Assembly (NCBI GenBank): GCA_018401695.1 | Contig: JAGYKD010000001.1 | Span: forward strand, 61,651 to 125,650 | Direction of reading: 5' to 3' | Length of the DNA stretch: 64,000 nt | Source of the DNA: Flavobacteriales bacterium | GTDB taxonomy: Bacteria > Bacteroidota > Bacteroidia > CAIKAF01 | Part shown: positions 18,443 through 27,129 of the stretch, in pieces | How positions within the stretch are numbered: the first letter of the stretch is position 1 | Layout: each line of letters starts with the position of its first letter | The notes under the pieces: generated by a model | The model's database searches: none | The model's input: only the letters and a program-made list of their open reading frames with translations | Told to the model about the DNA's origin: nothing | Program-made: the position numbers and the translations under genes

Positions 18443-18866
18443 TGGAACGCTCTTCATCGGTATCCTCCTTTAGCAAAGGGCCTAAATTGGGCGGCGACCA
18501 CTCTTTGCTTTTCAACACTTTTCCATCTTCTCTAAAAATCGGTCGACCTTGAGCATCCAATTTTGACATATTGGAGCGGTGAATTTCCAAAAAGATATTA
18601 TCCAAACGCTCCATAAGTCCATGCCTAAGGGCCGTTCCCAGCAACACATACAGTTGATCGCCCAATGCATCTGCAATCCCTTCTAAATCTTCTTTTCGGC
18701 AAGCCTCCAGGTATTCCTCATTCTCTTCCCTCATTAGGGTGTACCGCAAGGTAGCCTCTTGCAAAGAAAGCAACTCGGGATTGCTCTTATTGCCAATGAG
18801 AAAGGCCGTATGAAACTCCGCTACTTTATCGCCTAAAAAGCGAAGGGTTTTTAAAGATTCAGCCAT
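18435..18866 (-). CDS. MazG-like/phosphoribosyl-ATP pyrophosphohydrolase-like protein
   Basis: 143 residues from ATG 18866 (MAESLKTLRFLGDKVAEFHT). The all-alpha NTP pyrophosphatase signature is visible: EENEEYLEA (E-E-x2-E type) around residue 52 and the downstream IADALGDQLYVLLGTA (E/D-x2-D type), the acidic residues that bind Mg2+. It probably hydrolyses an NTP or dNTP analogue to the monophosphate and PPi (house-cleaning). Its start lies inside the end of the M61 peptidase gene (16-base overlap) and its stop overlaps the next gene. Confidence 0.8.
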   Translation of the reverse strand: MAESLKTLRFLGDKVAEFHTAFLIGNKSNPELLSLQEATLRYTLMREENEEYLEACRKEDLEGIADALGDQLYVLLGTALRHGLMERLDNIFLEIHRSNMSKLDAQGRPIFREDGKVLKSKEWSPPNLGPLLKEDTDEERSNG

Positions 18867-20704
18867 GCTTTCCAAAGGGTTTCTTGGGCTTGAGTTGGGT
18901 TGCTCCGACGAACAAATGCAATACCTGAAACCCAAGTTACAGCTCCGGGCTTCAAGGTTTTTTGCTTGGATTTCATACCGGTTTTCTTTTGTTTGCCTAA
19001 GCGAATATCCAAAGGCTTGTCTAGGGCAAAAGCGAGGCGCTCCTTTTTTAGCTTTGCTAAATCTTCTTTGTTTTTAAGGGAAATACCTCCAACTTCAAGA
19101 ATATAGGTTCCCTCTTTTATCCCAATCTTTTTTCCCAATTCGGAAACATCGCCGCTGCTGCTCACATAATAGGCTTGCGCAGAGCCATCGTACAGGAGCC
19201 GCTTTATATCAAAACCTAAGTCGCGGACCATTAAAGTATCTCGGTTTCTAAAATCTACGCCGACCCAGTCAAAAATCTCCTTAATGGGCAAAGGCGTGGG
19301 CCCCGCCACATGCTTTTCCAGAAAATCCGAGGCATGTTCGTGACCTAAGGACCGAATCAAGAGGAACAAGGAATCGTCAGGGAAGGGACGGTTTGGTCCA
19401 TACATTTTGGACATCTGTTCAATAAGGTCAGGATATCCAAACTCCACATTGCCTCCCTTGTGCCTAAGCACCAAATCTAAACATGCATTAATTAGAGCTC
19501 CCTTTTGATACACGTTTCCGTACTCCTCCTTATGCTCATCCAAACACCCCTCAGAAAGTTCTGTAAACGCAAGTTTGTCGGTGTAAGCAGCTGCTCCAAC
19601 CACCTTTTCCCTAAGCCAATCCAGAAATGCGTTTCCGTCCATAAGACCATGCCGCACTTGAACTAACCCGCTGGAATATTCCGTTCCCCCTTCGTAAAGC
19701 CACAAGTGTTTGCTCATGGTGGGCGCATGGTAATCAAAATAATGAATGTCTTCGGAATGCAGATTTAATGGCGTTACGATGTGGAAAAACTCATGAGCAG
19801 CCACATCTCGAACCATGTTTAGAAGCATAGATTCTGTGAGCACCGGCAAGTAATACACCGAAGAGTTGCCATGCTCTAAAGCACCGGCACCGGGAGACCT
19901 CATTTGGTCGACCAGATAAAAGATAAAGGCATACTTATCAACGGGCAGGCTGTCGCCCAAATAGCTATATATAGCTTCCATAACAGGAGAAACTACGCCC
20001 ATAATTTTCTCGGCACTTATTCTTCCGGATGGATTGTAAACGGCCACCGTAACTTCTGCACTTCCCAAGCTTTTGGTTACCATATCGGGTTTGCAAAACA
20101 TAGCAGGGCCATCCACCAATTGATGGTAATTTTGTGCAGTAAGCCTAACCTGGCCGGGGGTATTGTCTATAATTTCAAGACCGGTAGCCACCCTAAAGTC
20201 TGCGGGTACCCGGCAATCCACCGCGTAGGGCATGTTGTGTTGAAACCCCTCGAGGTAGCCGACCAGGCCATGAAAATTCAGCAAGAAATTTTTTCCTTCT
20301 TCGAAATTGGTTCCTGCGGGCTCAAAAACCCAATTTTGGTAATTGGTATCGTCAAAAGTATCGTCTACATAATAGACCAATGAATCTATGCTCTCCGAAT
20401 TTTTAAGCAGCCAGGTATTTTGGTCTTCTTTCTCGGGACTTTCCGGCACACCTTCCCGGTAAGCCCTAAGGTCGTGCACAAAGCGGCCAAAATTATAAAC
20501 GCTGTAGGTTCCGGGAACCACCGCAGGCATTCTAAATTGTTGCCGGCCTTCCATGGAATTGGGCAGGTGCCAAACCACCCGTACCCGATCGTCGGGGGTT
20601 TGATGCATGTGTACATCAACTACCAGGGTATCGGATGCATGGATAGAAGAGGCACCCAAAAGACCGAAAATACTAAGGGTAGAAATAGAAAACAATGAAG
20701 TCAT
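18851..20704 (-). CDS. M61 family metallopeptidase with PDZ domain
   Basis: 617 residues. Signal peptide (MTSLFSISTLSIFGLLGASS, cut near SIHAS), then the M61 N-terminal beta domain (MPAVVPGTYSVYNFGRFV). The zinc protease core has AAHEFFHIVTPLNLH near residue 300 (HExxH) and the downstream glutamate in YEGGTEYSSG. The C-terminal PDZ-like region carries LGKKIGIKEGTYILEVGG. Characterised relatives are glycyl aminopeptidases. It is predicted to act in the periplasm. It starts 8 bp after the LON-domain gene and overlaps the MazG-like gene. Confidence 0.9.
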   Translation of the reverse strand: MTSLFSISTLSIFGLLGASSIHASDTLVVDVHMHQTPDDRVRVVWHLPNSMEGRQQFRMPAVVPGTYSVYNFGRFVHDLRAYREGVPESPEKEDQNTWLLKNSESIDSLVYYVDDTFDDTNYQNWVFEPAGTNFEEGKNFLLNFHGLVGYLEGFQHNMPYAVDCRVPADFRVATGLEIIDNTPGQVRLTAQNYHQLVDGPAMFCKPDMVTKSLGSAEVTVAVYNPSGRISAEKIMGVVSPVMEAIYSYLGDSLPVDKYAFIFYLVDQMRSPGAGALEHGNSSVYYLPVLTESMLLNMVRDVAAHEFFHIVTPLNLHSEDIHYFDYHAPTMSKHLWLYEGGTEYSSGLVQVRHGLMDGNAFLDWLREKVVGAAAYTDKLAFTELSEGCLDEHKEEYGNVYQKGALINACLDLVLRHKGGNVEFGYPDLIEQMSKMYGPNRPFPDDSLFLLIRSLGHEHASDFLEKHVAGPTPLPIKEIFDWVGVDFRNRDTLMVRDLGFDIKRLLYDGSAQAYYVSSSGDVSELGKKIGIKEGTYILEVGGISLKNKEDLAKLKKERLAFALDKPLDIRLGKQKKTGMKSKQKTLKPGAVTWVSGIAFVRRSNPTQAQETLWKAWLNL

Positions 20705-20712
20705 GTTCTTAA

Positions 20713-21390
20713 TTAAAATTCCGGGGATTTTAACTCTTTAAAATGGCCATTAAGGGATATGCGGTGGCGCATTTCTTCTTTGTGCTTAACGTCGGGGAGT
20801 AACTTATGCAACATTTTCATAACCAAAAACATACGCTCCGTTTCATTGCTACAAAACAGCAATTCATACTCTTGTTCCGGCGAAAAGCCAAGATAGTGAA
20901 CCACCTTAAACACGGCAAAATGGTTTTCCGAAGGTATAAAGTTTCGCGTTACGCCCAGGTGCTGGCTCAACTCAATTAAGGCCTCACGGAATTGGTGCCA
21001 GACTTCCGGAACTGCGGTAGAATGCTCTAAAGCCAAGTGTAAATCGTGCTTGGAGGAGACCACCCCTGTGGGAAAAATAAACTTATCGGTTTTTTGGTAA
21101 AAATTAAGTAAGCGCACCACCTGCGTTCCCTGAGTGCGAATATCCATGGCGCCATCCGGATAAGTACGGTATATGGAATTGAGTTTAACAATGGTTAAAA
21201 ATTCCGCAGGTCGTTTTCCTAACACAGGTAATACCCCAAAAAGCCCGTTTTTTTCTTGCACCTGATGCACCAGTTGTTTGTAGCGCTGTTCAAAGATGTG
21301 AAGATTGAACACTTCTCCCGGGAAAACTACCACATGAAGAGGAAAAAGCGGCAGGAAAAAGGCATCTGCCTGTTGATTAGAATTTTCCAT
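20713..21390 (-). CDS. LON peptidase substrate-binding domain protein
   Basis: 225 residues from ATG 21390 (MENSNQQADAFFLPLFPLHV). The N-terminal LON domain motif FPLHVVVFPGEVFNLHIFE is clear, followed by RYKQLVHQV. There is no AAA+ or protease domain, so this is a stand-alone LON N-domain protein of unknown role (perhaps substrate recognition). It is first in the operon LON-M61-MazG-TIGR02757, and is divergent from the aminotransferase, sharing a 75-bp intergenic region. Confidence 0.87.
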   Translation of the reverse strand: MENSNQQADAFFLPLFPLHVVVFPGEVFNLHIFEQRYKQLVHQVQEKNGLFGVLPVLGKRPAEFLTIVKLNSIYRTYPDGAMDIRTQGTQVVRLLNFYQKTDKFIFPTGVVSSKHDLHLALEHSTAVPEVWHQFREALIELSQHLGVTRNFIPSENHFAVFKVVHYLGFSPEQEYELLFCSNETERMFLVMKMLHKLLPDVKHKEEMRHRISLNGHFKELKSPEF

Positions 21391-21432
21391 ACACAGAGAC
21401 AAGAACTAAGCAATACCAAAATTGTTTAAGTA

Positions 21433-21461
21433 TTGGGGAGTTGTTAGAATAAGCACCTTTG
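21433..21461 (+). promoter_or_regulatory. Promoter of the class III aminotransferase
   Basis: TTG (21433-21435), 18 bases, then CACCTTTG (21454-21461), one change from TAnnTTTG. The last G is only 4 bases before the ATG at 21466, so the mRNA may be leaderless or nearly so. Confidence 0.4.
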
Positions 21462-21465
21462 CACT

Positions 21466-22677
21466 ATGTATTCACATCGCGGAGATTTCTTAAGGCATTT
21501 GGCCCAAACCAGTCCTGCGCCCATGGGACTAGAAGTGGTAGCAGCACATGGAGTGCGGTTAAAAGATGTGCATGGCCGTTGGCTTTACGATTTAATTGGA
21601 GGTATTTCGGTATGCAGCTTAGGGCATGGGCACCCGGTTATACAGCGAGCCCTAAAAAAACAACTCCGGAAATTCTCGCATGTTATGGTGTATGGGGAAA
21701 TGGTACAAGGCCCTCAAGTACTGTTTGCTAAAAAGCTATCTGAATTTTTACCCAAACCTTTGGACTGCGTTTATTTTGTAAACTCCGGAACAGAGGCTAC
21801 TGAAGCGGCTATGAAATTGGCCAAAAGAGCAACAGGGAGACCCAAAATTGCAGCCTTTAACGAAGCTTATCATGGATCGTCGCAAGGTGCGCTTAGCCTT
21901 ATGGGCAGCGAATATTTTAGGGGGGCTTATCGTCCACTACTGCCCGGAATCACCACCTTACATTACGAACAAGCGGAAAGTTTGCAGCACATAGATAAGG
22001 CCACGGCTGCTGTTTTTTTTGAAACCGTAAGGGCCGAGGCGGGGACACGTCCGGTATCTCAAGAATTTTTAAACGCTCTTTATGCACGGTGCCGGGCCAC
22101 CGGAACGCTCTTGGTTTTGGATGAAATTCAAACCGGGCTAGGCCGGACCGGTGCTATGTTTTCGACAAGCACCTTGGATTTTGTTCCGGATATGGTATTG
22201 AGCGCAAAAGCCTTGGGAGGAGGAATGCCCATAGGAGCTTTGATTTCATCGCCACAATTGATGCAGCATTTTAGCCACGCTCCAATTTTGGGGCATTTAA
22301 CCACTTTTGGCGGCCACCCTTTGAGTTGCGCTGCAGGTTTGGCTTGTTTAAAATTCATTGCCAAAGAAGGTTTGGGCGAACAGGCCCTTGCCAAGGAAGC
22401 AATGTTTAGGCATTTTTTGCAGCATTCAAAAATTCAAGGAGTATTTGGAAAGGGTTTGCTTTTATCCTTGGAGTTTGAAAATGAAGCCTTCAATTTTAAG
22501 GTGATTGAGCAATGTTTAAAGCTTGGTGTGGTAAGCGATTGGTTTTTATTTAATGCCAAGAGTTTACGCATTGCACCTCCTTTGATTATGACCGAAAAGG
22601 AAATAAAAAAGATAAGCGGGTTGGTATTGGAGGCTATAGATAAGGTTGCAGAGGAAGAGATTAAAGGGGTAAAATGA
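21466..22677 (+). CDS. Class III PLP-dependent aminotransferase (acetylornithine/ornithine type)
   Basis: 403 residues. Class III signatures in order: YDLIGGISVCSLGHGHPVI, VNSGTEATEAAMKLAKRATG, AFNEAYHGSSQGALS, the Asp in LLVLDEIQTGLGRTG and the Schiff-base lysine in SAKALGGGMPIGALI (near residue 248). The final TTFGGHPLSCAAGLA matches as well. It transfers an amino group from an omega-amino compound to 2-oxoglutarate. The family includes ArgD, RocD and GabT; I cannot assign one, and no arginine-pathway genes are next to it. Confidence 0.9.
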   Translation: MYSHRGDFLRHLAQTSPAPMGLEVVAAHGVRLKDVHGRWLYDLIGGISVCSLGHGHPVIQRALKKQLRKFSHVMVYGEMVQGPQVLFAKKLSEFLPKPLDCVYFVNSGTEATEAAMKLAKRATGRPKIAAFNEAYHGSSQGALSLMGSEYFRGAYRPLLPGITTLHYEQAESLQHIDKATAAVFFETVRAEAGTRPVSQEFLNALYARCRATGTLLVLDEIQTGLGRTGAMFSTSTLDFVPDMVLSAKALGGGMPIGALISSPQLMQHFSHAPILGHLTTFGGHPLSCAAGLACLKFIAKEGLGEQALAKEAMFRHFLQHSKIQGVFGKGLLLSLEFENEAFNFKVIEQCLKLGVVSDWFLFNAKSLRIAPPLIMTEKEIKKISGLVLEAIDKVAEEEIKGVK

Positions 22678-22744
22678 AAGCCGGTAGACTCCAATGGAAC
22701 AAGGCTTAATGATTGGGGCAATGCACCCTGAAGCATAAGCGGCC

Positions 22745-22881
22745 CGGCGGAGACGAAAAACCCGGAGGTTGGCTGCCGCTTTGGCTTGGCGGGCGGAGGC
22801 GGAGAGGTAGCGAGCCCACGCACCGCTTAGCCAAAGCAGGCAGGCAACCGAGGATTTGCAGTCGGAGACGGATTAGCCGCC
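22745..22881 (+). repeat. Intergenic palindrome family, copy d
   Basis: Arms at 22767-22793 (GGTTGGCTGCCGCTTTGGCT...) and 22815-22849 (...AGCCAAAGCAGGCAGGCAACC) are complementary with small bulges. The loop has GGCGGAGAGGTAGCGAGCCC. GAGGATTT and GGATTAGCCGCCC follow the second arm. It lies between the convergent aminotransferase and CWC genes, 68 bp after the former's stop. Confidence 0.82.
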
Positions 22882-22888
22882 CAAAAAA

Positions 22889-23080
22889 TCAATTGGATCG
22901 AAGGTTAAACGATTGCAAACACGATTTGCAGAGGCAATCGACATATTTTTTTCGGAGGATAGAGAGGGCTTCTCGTGGCACCTGCACGGATTCACACCAA
23001 CAGCCGACCGACTCATCACAAACAAAGCGCTGCTTGCATCTGGCACAAATTTTTGCCCCAAGTGTTGGTTTAAACTCCAC
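22889..23080 (-). CDS. Cysteine-rich CWC family small protein
   Basis: 63 residues with a GTG start at 23080, four bases after the folB stop, so it is likely cotranslated. The cysteine pattern ICARCKQRFVC, then GCWCESV, then DCLCKSCLQSF matches the Cys-rich CWC family (a probable zinc-binding small protein of unknown role). The spacing and the CWC triplet are convincing despite the short length. No ATG is available in this frame upstream. Confidence 0.82.
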   Translation of the reverse strand: MEFKPTLGAKICARCKQRFVCDESVGCWCESVQVPREALSILRKKYVDCLCKSCLQSFNLRSN

Positions 23081-23084
23081 GCGA

Positions 23085-23441
23085 TTAAAAATCTAGCTGA
23101 ACAGTTACATCATTTAAGTAACTATCAAAGGGGGGATGTTGTTTTGAAATGCGAATTTTACCGGCAGAAATTTGGGGAAATGCATCCTTCAACGCTTCCT
23201 GAATGCGCCAGGCCACATGCTCCAGCAGGCGAGATTTTTGTTCCATTTGCCGGGCAATTATGGCACGTGCAATTTCATAGTTGAGGGTTTTTTCGAGCCG
23301 ATCAGAGGCTAAGTCGTGGGGACTTGCGGCCCAAACCAGGCGCAAATCGACCAAAAACCACTGACCAATTTGTTGTTCAGAGTCATACACACCATGGAAG
23401 GCATAAAAGCGCATTCCGTTCAGCTCAATAGCGCAATTCAT
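23085..23441 (-). CDS. folB: Dihydroneopterin aldolase
   Basis: 118 residues. Converts 7,8-dihydroneopterin to 6-hydroxymethyl-dihydropterin and glycolaldehyde in folate synthesis. IELNGMRFYAFHGVYDSEQQ near the start, the LEKTLNYEIARAI region, LLEHVAWRI and the final KQHPPFDSYLNDVTV are typical. The ATG overlaps the gltX stop (ATGA at 23441-23438). It is followed by the CWC gene. Confidence 0.92.
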   Translation of the reverse strand: MNCAIELNGMRFYAFHGVYDSEQQIGQWFLVDLRLVWAASPHDLASDRLEKTLNYEIARAIIARQMEQKSRLLEHVAWRIQEALKDAFPQISAGKIRISKQHPPFDSYLNDVTVQLDF

Positions 23442-24955
23442 GCCATTGCCATTCTAAGACCTTGTTCCAGTCGGTGTAAGGTTTCTTCTTTGCCAAACAG
23501 GTCCATCATATCGAACAGGTCGGGGCCGGCCATGCTTCCGGTGAGGAGCAAGCGAACGAGGGGCATAACGGAGCCGAAACCCCAGCCTTTAGCCTCAAGG
23601 AACTCCGTAGTAGCTTGCTTGAGTAGTTCCGGGCTTTGCCAATCGACTTGTGCCAAATGGTGCATAAAGGCTTGCACCTTTTCGCGGCTGTCCTCTTTCC
23701 ACTTTTTGGCAAGGATTTGTTCATCGAGTATTTGAGGAGCAGAGAGCAAGAAGCTAAGGTCGTCTTTAAGCTCAGGCAAAAAGGTAGGTCGGTCTTGGAC
23801 CAGGGCAATGGCCTTTTCGAGGTAGTTTTGTCCTTTGGAGGTATCTACTTCGTTGGCGAGCATATCGGCCAAAACAGCAGGAGCGGTTTTGCGCAGGTAA
23901 TATTGGTTGAACCAACGGGCCTTCTCGAGGTCAAACTTGGCTCCTGCTTTCGAAACGCGTTCCAAGGCAAAGGCTTGAATAAGCTCCTCCATGGAAAACA
24001 CTTCGGTGTTGTCGGAGGGATGCCAGCCCAAAAGAGCCATAAGGTTTACCACGGCTTGTGGAAACCACCCATTTTCGCGGTAACCGGAAGCGGTTTCGCC
24101 GTCTTGGCCTTTCCACTCGATAGGGAAAACCGGGAAACCCAGTCGATCGCCATCACGTTTGGAGAGTTTTCCATTGCCTTCAGGTTTAAGAATAAGGGGC
24201 AAATGAGCAAAGCGGGGCATGGCATTTTCCCAGCCCAAGGCTTGGTAAAGGAGCACGTGCAAAGGGGCAGAAGGCAACCATTCTTCCCCCCGAATTACGT
24301 GTGTAATTTTCATGGAGTAGTCGTCTACTACATTGGCCAAATGATAGGTAGGCATGCCATCGCTTTTGAATAGGACTTTGTCGTCAACATGGTCGGATTT
24401 TACAACTACCACTCCGCGGACTATGTCTTCTACTCTAATTTCTTGGTTGCGGGGCACATTAAGTCGGATAACATAAGGGTCACCGGCATTAAGTTTTCTT
24501 TGCACCTCATCGGCAGGCAAGGTAAAGGCGTTTTTCATGTGGACCCGGGTAATATGATTGTATTGCCAGGTCGGATTTCCTCCCTTTTTCATACGTTGTC
24601 GCATGTTGTCCAATTCCTCGGCGGTGTCGAAAGCATAATATGCGGAACCCTCGTCAATCATTTTTTGGGCAAACTGGGCGTAAATATCTTTTCGTTCGGA
24701 CTGACGGTAAGGGCCATAAGGCCCCCCTTTTTCGGGTCCTTCGTCCCATTCCATGCCAATCCAGCGTAAGGATTCCATAATGTAAGCTTCGGCTCCGGGC
24801 ACGTAGCGTGTTTGGTCGGTGTCTTCTATGCGCAACACAAAGGTTCCCCCATGCTTTTTTGCAAACAAATAATTGTACAAAGCGGTACGGACACCGCCAA
24901 TATGAAGAGGGCCGGTAGGGCTTGGGGCAAATCGAACGCGAATATCAGAAGACAT
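23438..24955 (-). CDS. gltX: Glutamate--tRNA ligase
   Basis: 505 residues, class I aminoacyl-tRNA synthetase. The HIGH box is HIGG at residues 18-21 (PSPTGPLHIGGVRTALYN) and the KMSKS box is KLSKR at 263-267. The anticodon-binding helical domain occupies the last ~180 residues. It charges tRNA-Glu. It is first in the operon gltX-folB-CWC and has a TACCTTTG -7-like element 18 bases upstream. Confidence 0.96.
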   Translation of the reverse strand: MSSDIRVRFAPSPTGPLHIGGVRTALYNYLFAKKHGGTFVLRIEDTDQTRYVPGAEAYIMESLRWIGMEWDEGPEKGGPYGPYRQSERKDIYAQFAQKMIDEGSAYYAFDTAEELDNMRQRMKKGGNPTWQYNHITRVHMKNAFTLPADEVQRKLNAGDPYVIRLNVPRNQEIRVEDIVRGVVVVKSDHVDDKVLFKSDGMPTYHLANVVDDYSMKITHVIRGEEWLPSAPLHVLLYQALGWENAMPRFAHLPLILKPEGNGKLSKRDGDRLGFPVFPIEWKGQDGETASGYRENGWFPQAVVNLMALLGWHPSDNTEVFSMEELIQAFALERVSKAGAKFDLEKARWFNQYYLRKTAPAVLADMLANEVDTSKGQNYLEKAIALVQDRPTFLPELKDDLSFLLSAPQILDEQILAKKWKEDSREKVQAFMHHLAQVDWQSPELLKQATTEFLEAKGWGFGSVMPLVRLLLTGSMAGPDLFDMMDLFGKEETLHRLEQGLRMAMA

Positions 24956-24973
24956 AATAGGTCAAAATTTGGG

Positions 24974-24981
24974 CAAAGGTA
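24974..24981 (-). promoter_or_regulatory. Putative -7 element of gltX
   Basis: TACCTTTG on the minus strand, 18 bases before the gltX ATG. I do not find a clear -33 TTG at the expected spacing. Confidence 0.4.
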
Positions 24982-25053
24982 ATGAATGCATGAGCTTAAA
25001 AGGCATTCGCCAATGCGGAATTGGGGAAAGAATCATGCCCTTTAGGCGGTGGG

Positions 25054-27120
25054 CTAAATTCGACCGAAGTACTTACGCAGCCCCCATTCGGCAAGCAACA
25101 AACCGGCAATAAGCAAAAGCCACCACAAGGCATCAAGCAAGGGATCCAATTGCAATTCTTTTCGTATTACCGTGGCAGAGGCAGGGGTTTCTGACAGCAG
25201 TTGTTCCAAGCCTTTGGTATCTCCAAAGGCCAACATTTTGCCAGCGGTAGAGAGGCTAAGTGTTTGGAGGACATGAAGGCGTGTGCGGAGGTCGGAGATT
25301 TCTTGTTTAGAGGAGATTACCTGAATGCTACCGGTTCTGGGTTTCACCTCTGCTTGCCCCTCCCAGTTGGCTTTCCACTGGTAAATCCCTCGGGGAAGCA
25401 GGCCCGCATCCAAGCTGTATCCTTGTCCTGACTCGTTAAAAAAGAACCTATAGTTGGCGCCGGATTCATGGGTCAATTCCAAGGCTAATTGCTGATTTGG
25501 CAAAGGGTCCAAGGCTTGGTCGTAAACTTCGGCAAAAAAACGAACGTTTTGGTCTGAGGCAAACTTAGCTTTGGTGCGCACCCGAAAACGGCTTTTGTCT
25601 TCGCGTAGGGCTAGCCACTGAACGGCCTTGCGGAGAGTTGCGTCGAAACCGGAAAAAGTATTGTGGTTTTTGTAGTAATGCAAGCGCCAACGCCACAAAC
25701 CTTCGCCTGCCAACACAGCGTGGTTCCAACTGTTTAGAGTAGCAAAGCCCCAAAGCATTTGGCCGGTATTGACCCGCCCAACTTTTCGTTGCATAAACAC
25801 TTGGGTAGGTGGGAGCGATTGGTAATTACCGTAGGGACTCACCAAGGGAGGCCATTCGCTGGGCTCCCAATCCTCCTCCGGCTGAAAACTTCGGAAATTG
25901 GGGGTCATAAGGCCGGTAACTAAGTCGGGTTCAGCATTATTTCCTGTAATACGCAGTAGGGTTTCCAGGGCATTAAATGTCTCCAAATGGGTTTGGCTTC
26001 CTAGAATAAACCAAGCGGGAATGCCCAGTTCTTTGAGCTGGCTCAACCAACCCGGATTTTTCGTGGGCAAGTTGTGCAATATTACCAAGCTGTACTTTTT
26101 TAGCTCCTTGGGGTTTACCTCATTAAACATGGCTGTTTTTACCTCAAGGTCTGCACTTTGCCCCAAGGCCTGAGCCAAAGCGCCCAAGTCAGGATGCGGT
26201 GCTGCGCCAACTAAAAGCACTTTTTGTCGGCTATCGATAACCTCCACCACAAAATCTTCGGTATTGTTGGCCGGAAGCTTATCAGAATCGCTGAGGCTCA
26301 CTTCCACCGAATATCTTTGCAAGCCAACATTTTTGGCTTCGGGTTTAAATTCCAGGCGAAAAGCATGGCGGGAGCCACTCACCTTCCAAGATGTTTCCTC
26401 TAGCAGTGAACCGGCTTTAAGCAGACGTATTTGGAGGGTTTCTCCGGCCAGTCGATCGGCTTCTAAAAACACCTCCACAGGAAAGGTATTGCCAAGGTAT
26501 GCGATTTCGTTGTGCCGAATGTCTACCACTTTAGCGTCTGCAAAGCGTGTTGTATCTCCCAAGGGCATGGTATATATTGGAAATGGGAAATCAAGGGCAC
26601 TAAAAGTTGGGTCCATACCTTGGTTCACAATGCCGTCCGAAATAAGCAGCACTGCGGCCACGGATTGATTTGCAAAACGAAGAGAAACAGCCTCTAAAGC
26701 AGCCGAAAGGTTGGTTTGATTCCCTTGAAGCTGCACCGGACTTTTTCCCGGCAACACTTCCCTATCGAAGCTAAGCCAATGGGATTCATAGGAATCTTCC
26801 ATGGAGCTCAACCAAGGGCTAAGGGAGTCGTTGAGCCAAGCCTTATAAGCGTCTCCCTGAGGATGTGCCTCCATAGAGGCCGAGACATCACTAAGTACTA
26901 TAAATCGGGGTTTATCGTCTACCTCCAACTGTCTTCTTAAAACGGGCTCAAGAAGCAAAAAGGCGAGCAAGGAAACCGCCAAGGTTCGCAGCAAGCCAAG
27001 ACCTACACGCTTAGATCTGGAGAAAGGCGAAGAAAAACCATAGGTTAGCCAAGCATAAGCCAAGCCAAGGGCTAGGCAAGCAGGGACGAACCACCAAGGA
27101 TATGCCAGACTCAATTGCAT
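25054..27120 (-). CDS. Membrane protein with von Willebrand A-like domain
   Basis: 688 residues. Two N-terminal helices (residues ~5-60: YPWWFVPACLALGLAYAWLT and GLLRTLAVSLLAFLLLEP) precede a vWA-like region whose MIDAS-type motif is IVLSDVSASMEAHP (D-x-S-x-S, near residue 80) and which continues with AAVLLISDGIVNQGMDP. The middle region looks beta-rich and periplasmic, and a final helix (LWWLLLIAGLLLAEWGLRKYF) closes the protein. The shape resembles Bacteroidota BatA-like or CPBP-less 'hypothetical membrane' proteins. Its function is unknown. It is 9 bp downstream of fabG. Confidence 0.78.
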   Translation of the reverse strand: MQLSLAYPWWFVPACLALGLAYAWLTYGFSSPFSRSKRVGLGLLRTLAVSLLAFLLLEPVLRRQLEVDDKPRFIVLSDVSASMEAHPQGDAYKAWLNDSLSPWLSSMEDSYESHWLSFDREVLPGKSPVQLQGNQTNLSAALEAVSLRFANQSVAAVLLISDGIVNQGMDPTFSALDFPFPIYTMPLGDTTRFADAKVVDIRHNEIAYLGNTFPVEVFLEADRLAGETLQIRLLKAGSLLEETSWKVSGSRHAFRLEFKPEAKNVGLQRYSVEVSLSDSDKLPANNTEDFVVEVIDSRQKVLLVGAAPHPDLGALAQALGQSADLEVKTAMFNEVNPKELKKYSLVILHNLPTKNPGWLSQLKELGIPAWFILGSQTHLETFNALETLLRITGNNAEPDLVTGLMTPNFRSFQPEEDWEPSEWPPLVSPYGNYQSLPPTQVFMQRKVGRVNTGQMLWGFATLNSWNHAVLAGEGLWRWRLHYYKNHNTFSGFDATLRKAVQWLALREDKSRFRVRTKAKFASDQNVRFFAEVYDQALDPLPNQQLALELTHESGANYRFFFNESGQGYSLDAGLLPRGIYQWKANWEGQAEVKPRTGSIQVISSKQEISDLRTRLHVLQTLSLSTAGKMLAFGDTKGLEQLLSETPASATVIRKELQLDPLLDALWWLLLIAGLLLAEWGLRKYFGRI

Positions 27121-27129
27121 GTAAAGGGC

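Noticed and set aside
20386..20619. An extra minus-strand frame within the M61 peptidase gene
   Set aside because: Shadow of the M61 frame, with no motif.
22913..23284. A 123-codon plus-strand frame across the folB-CWC junction
   Set aside because: The opposite strand carries folB and a CWC gene with convincing cysteine spacing.
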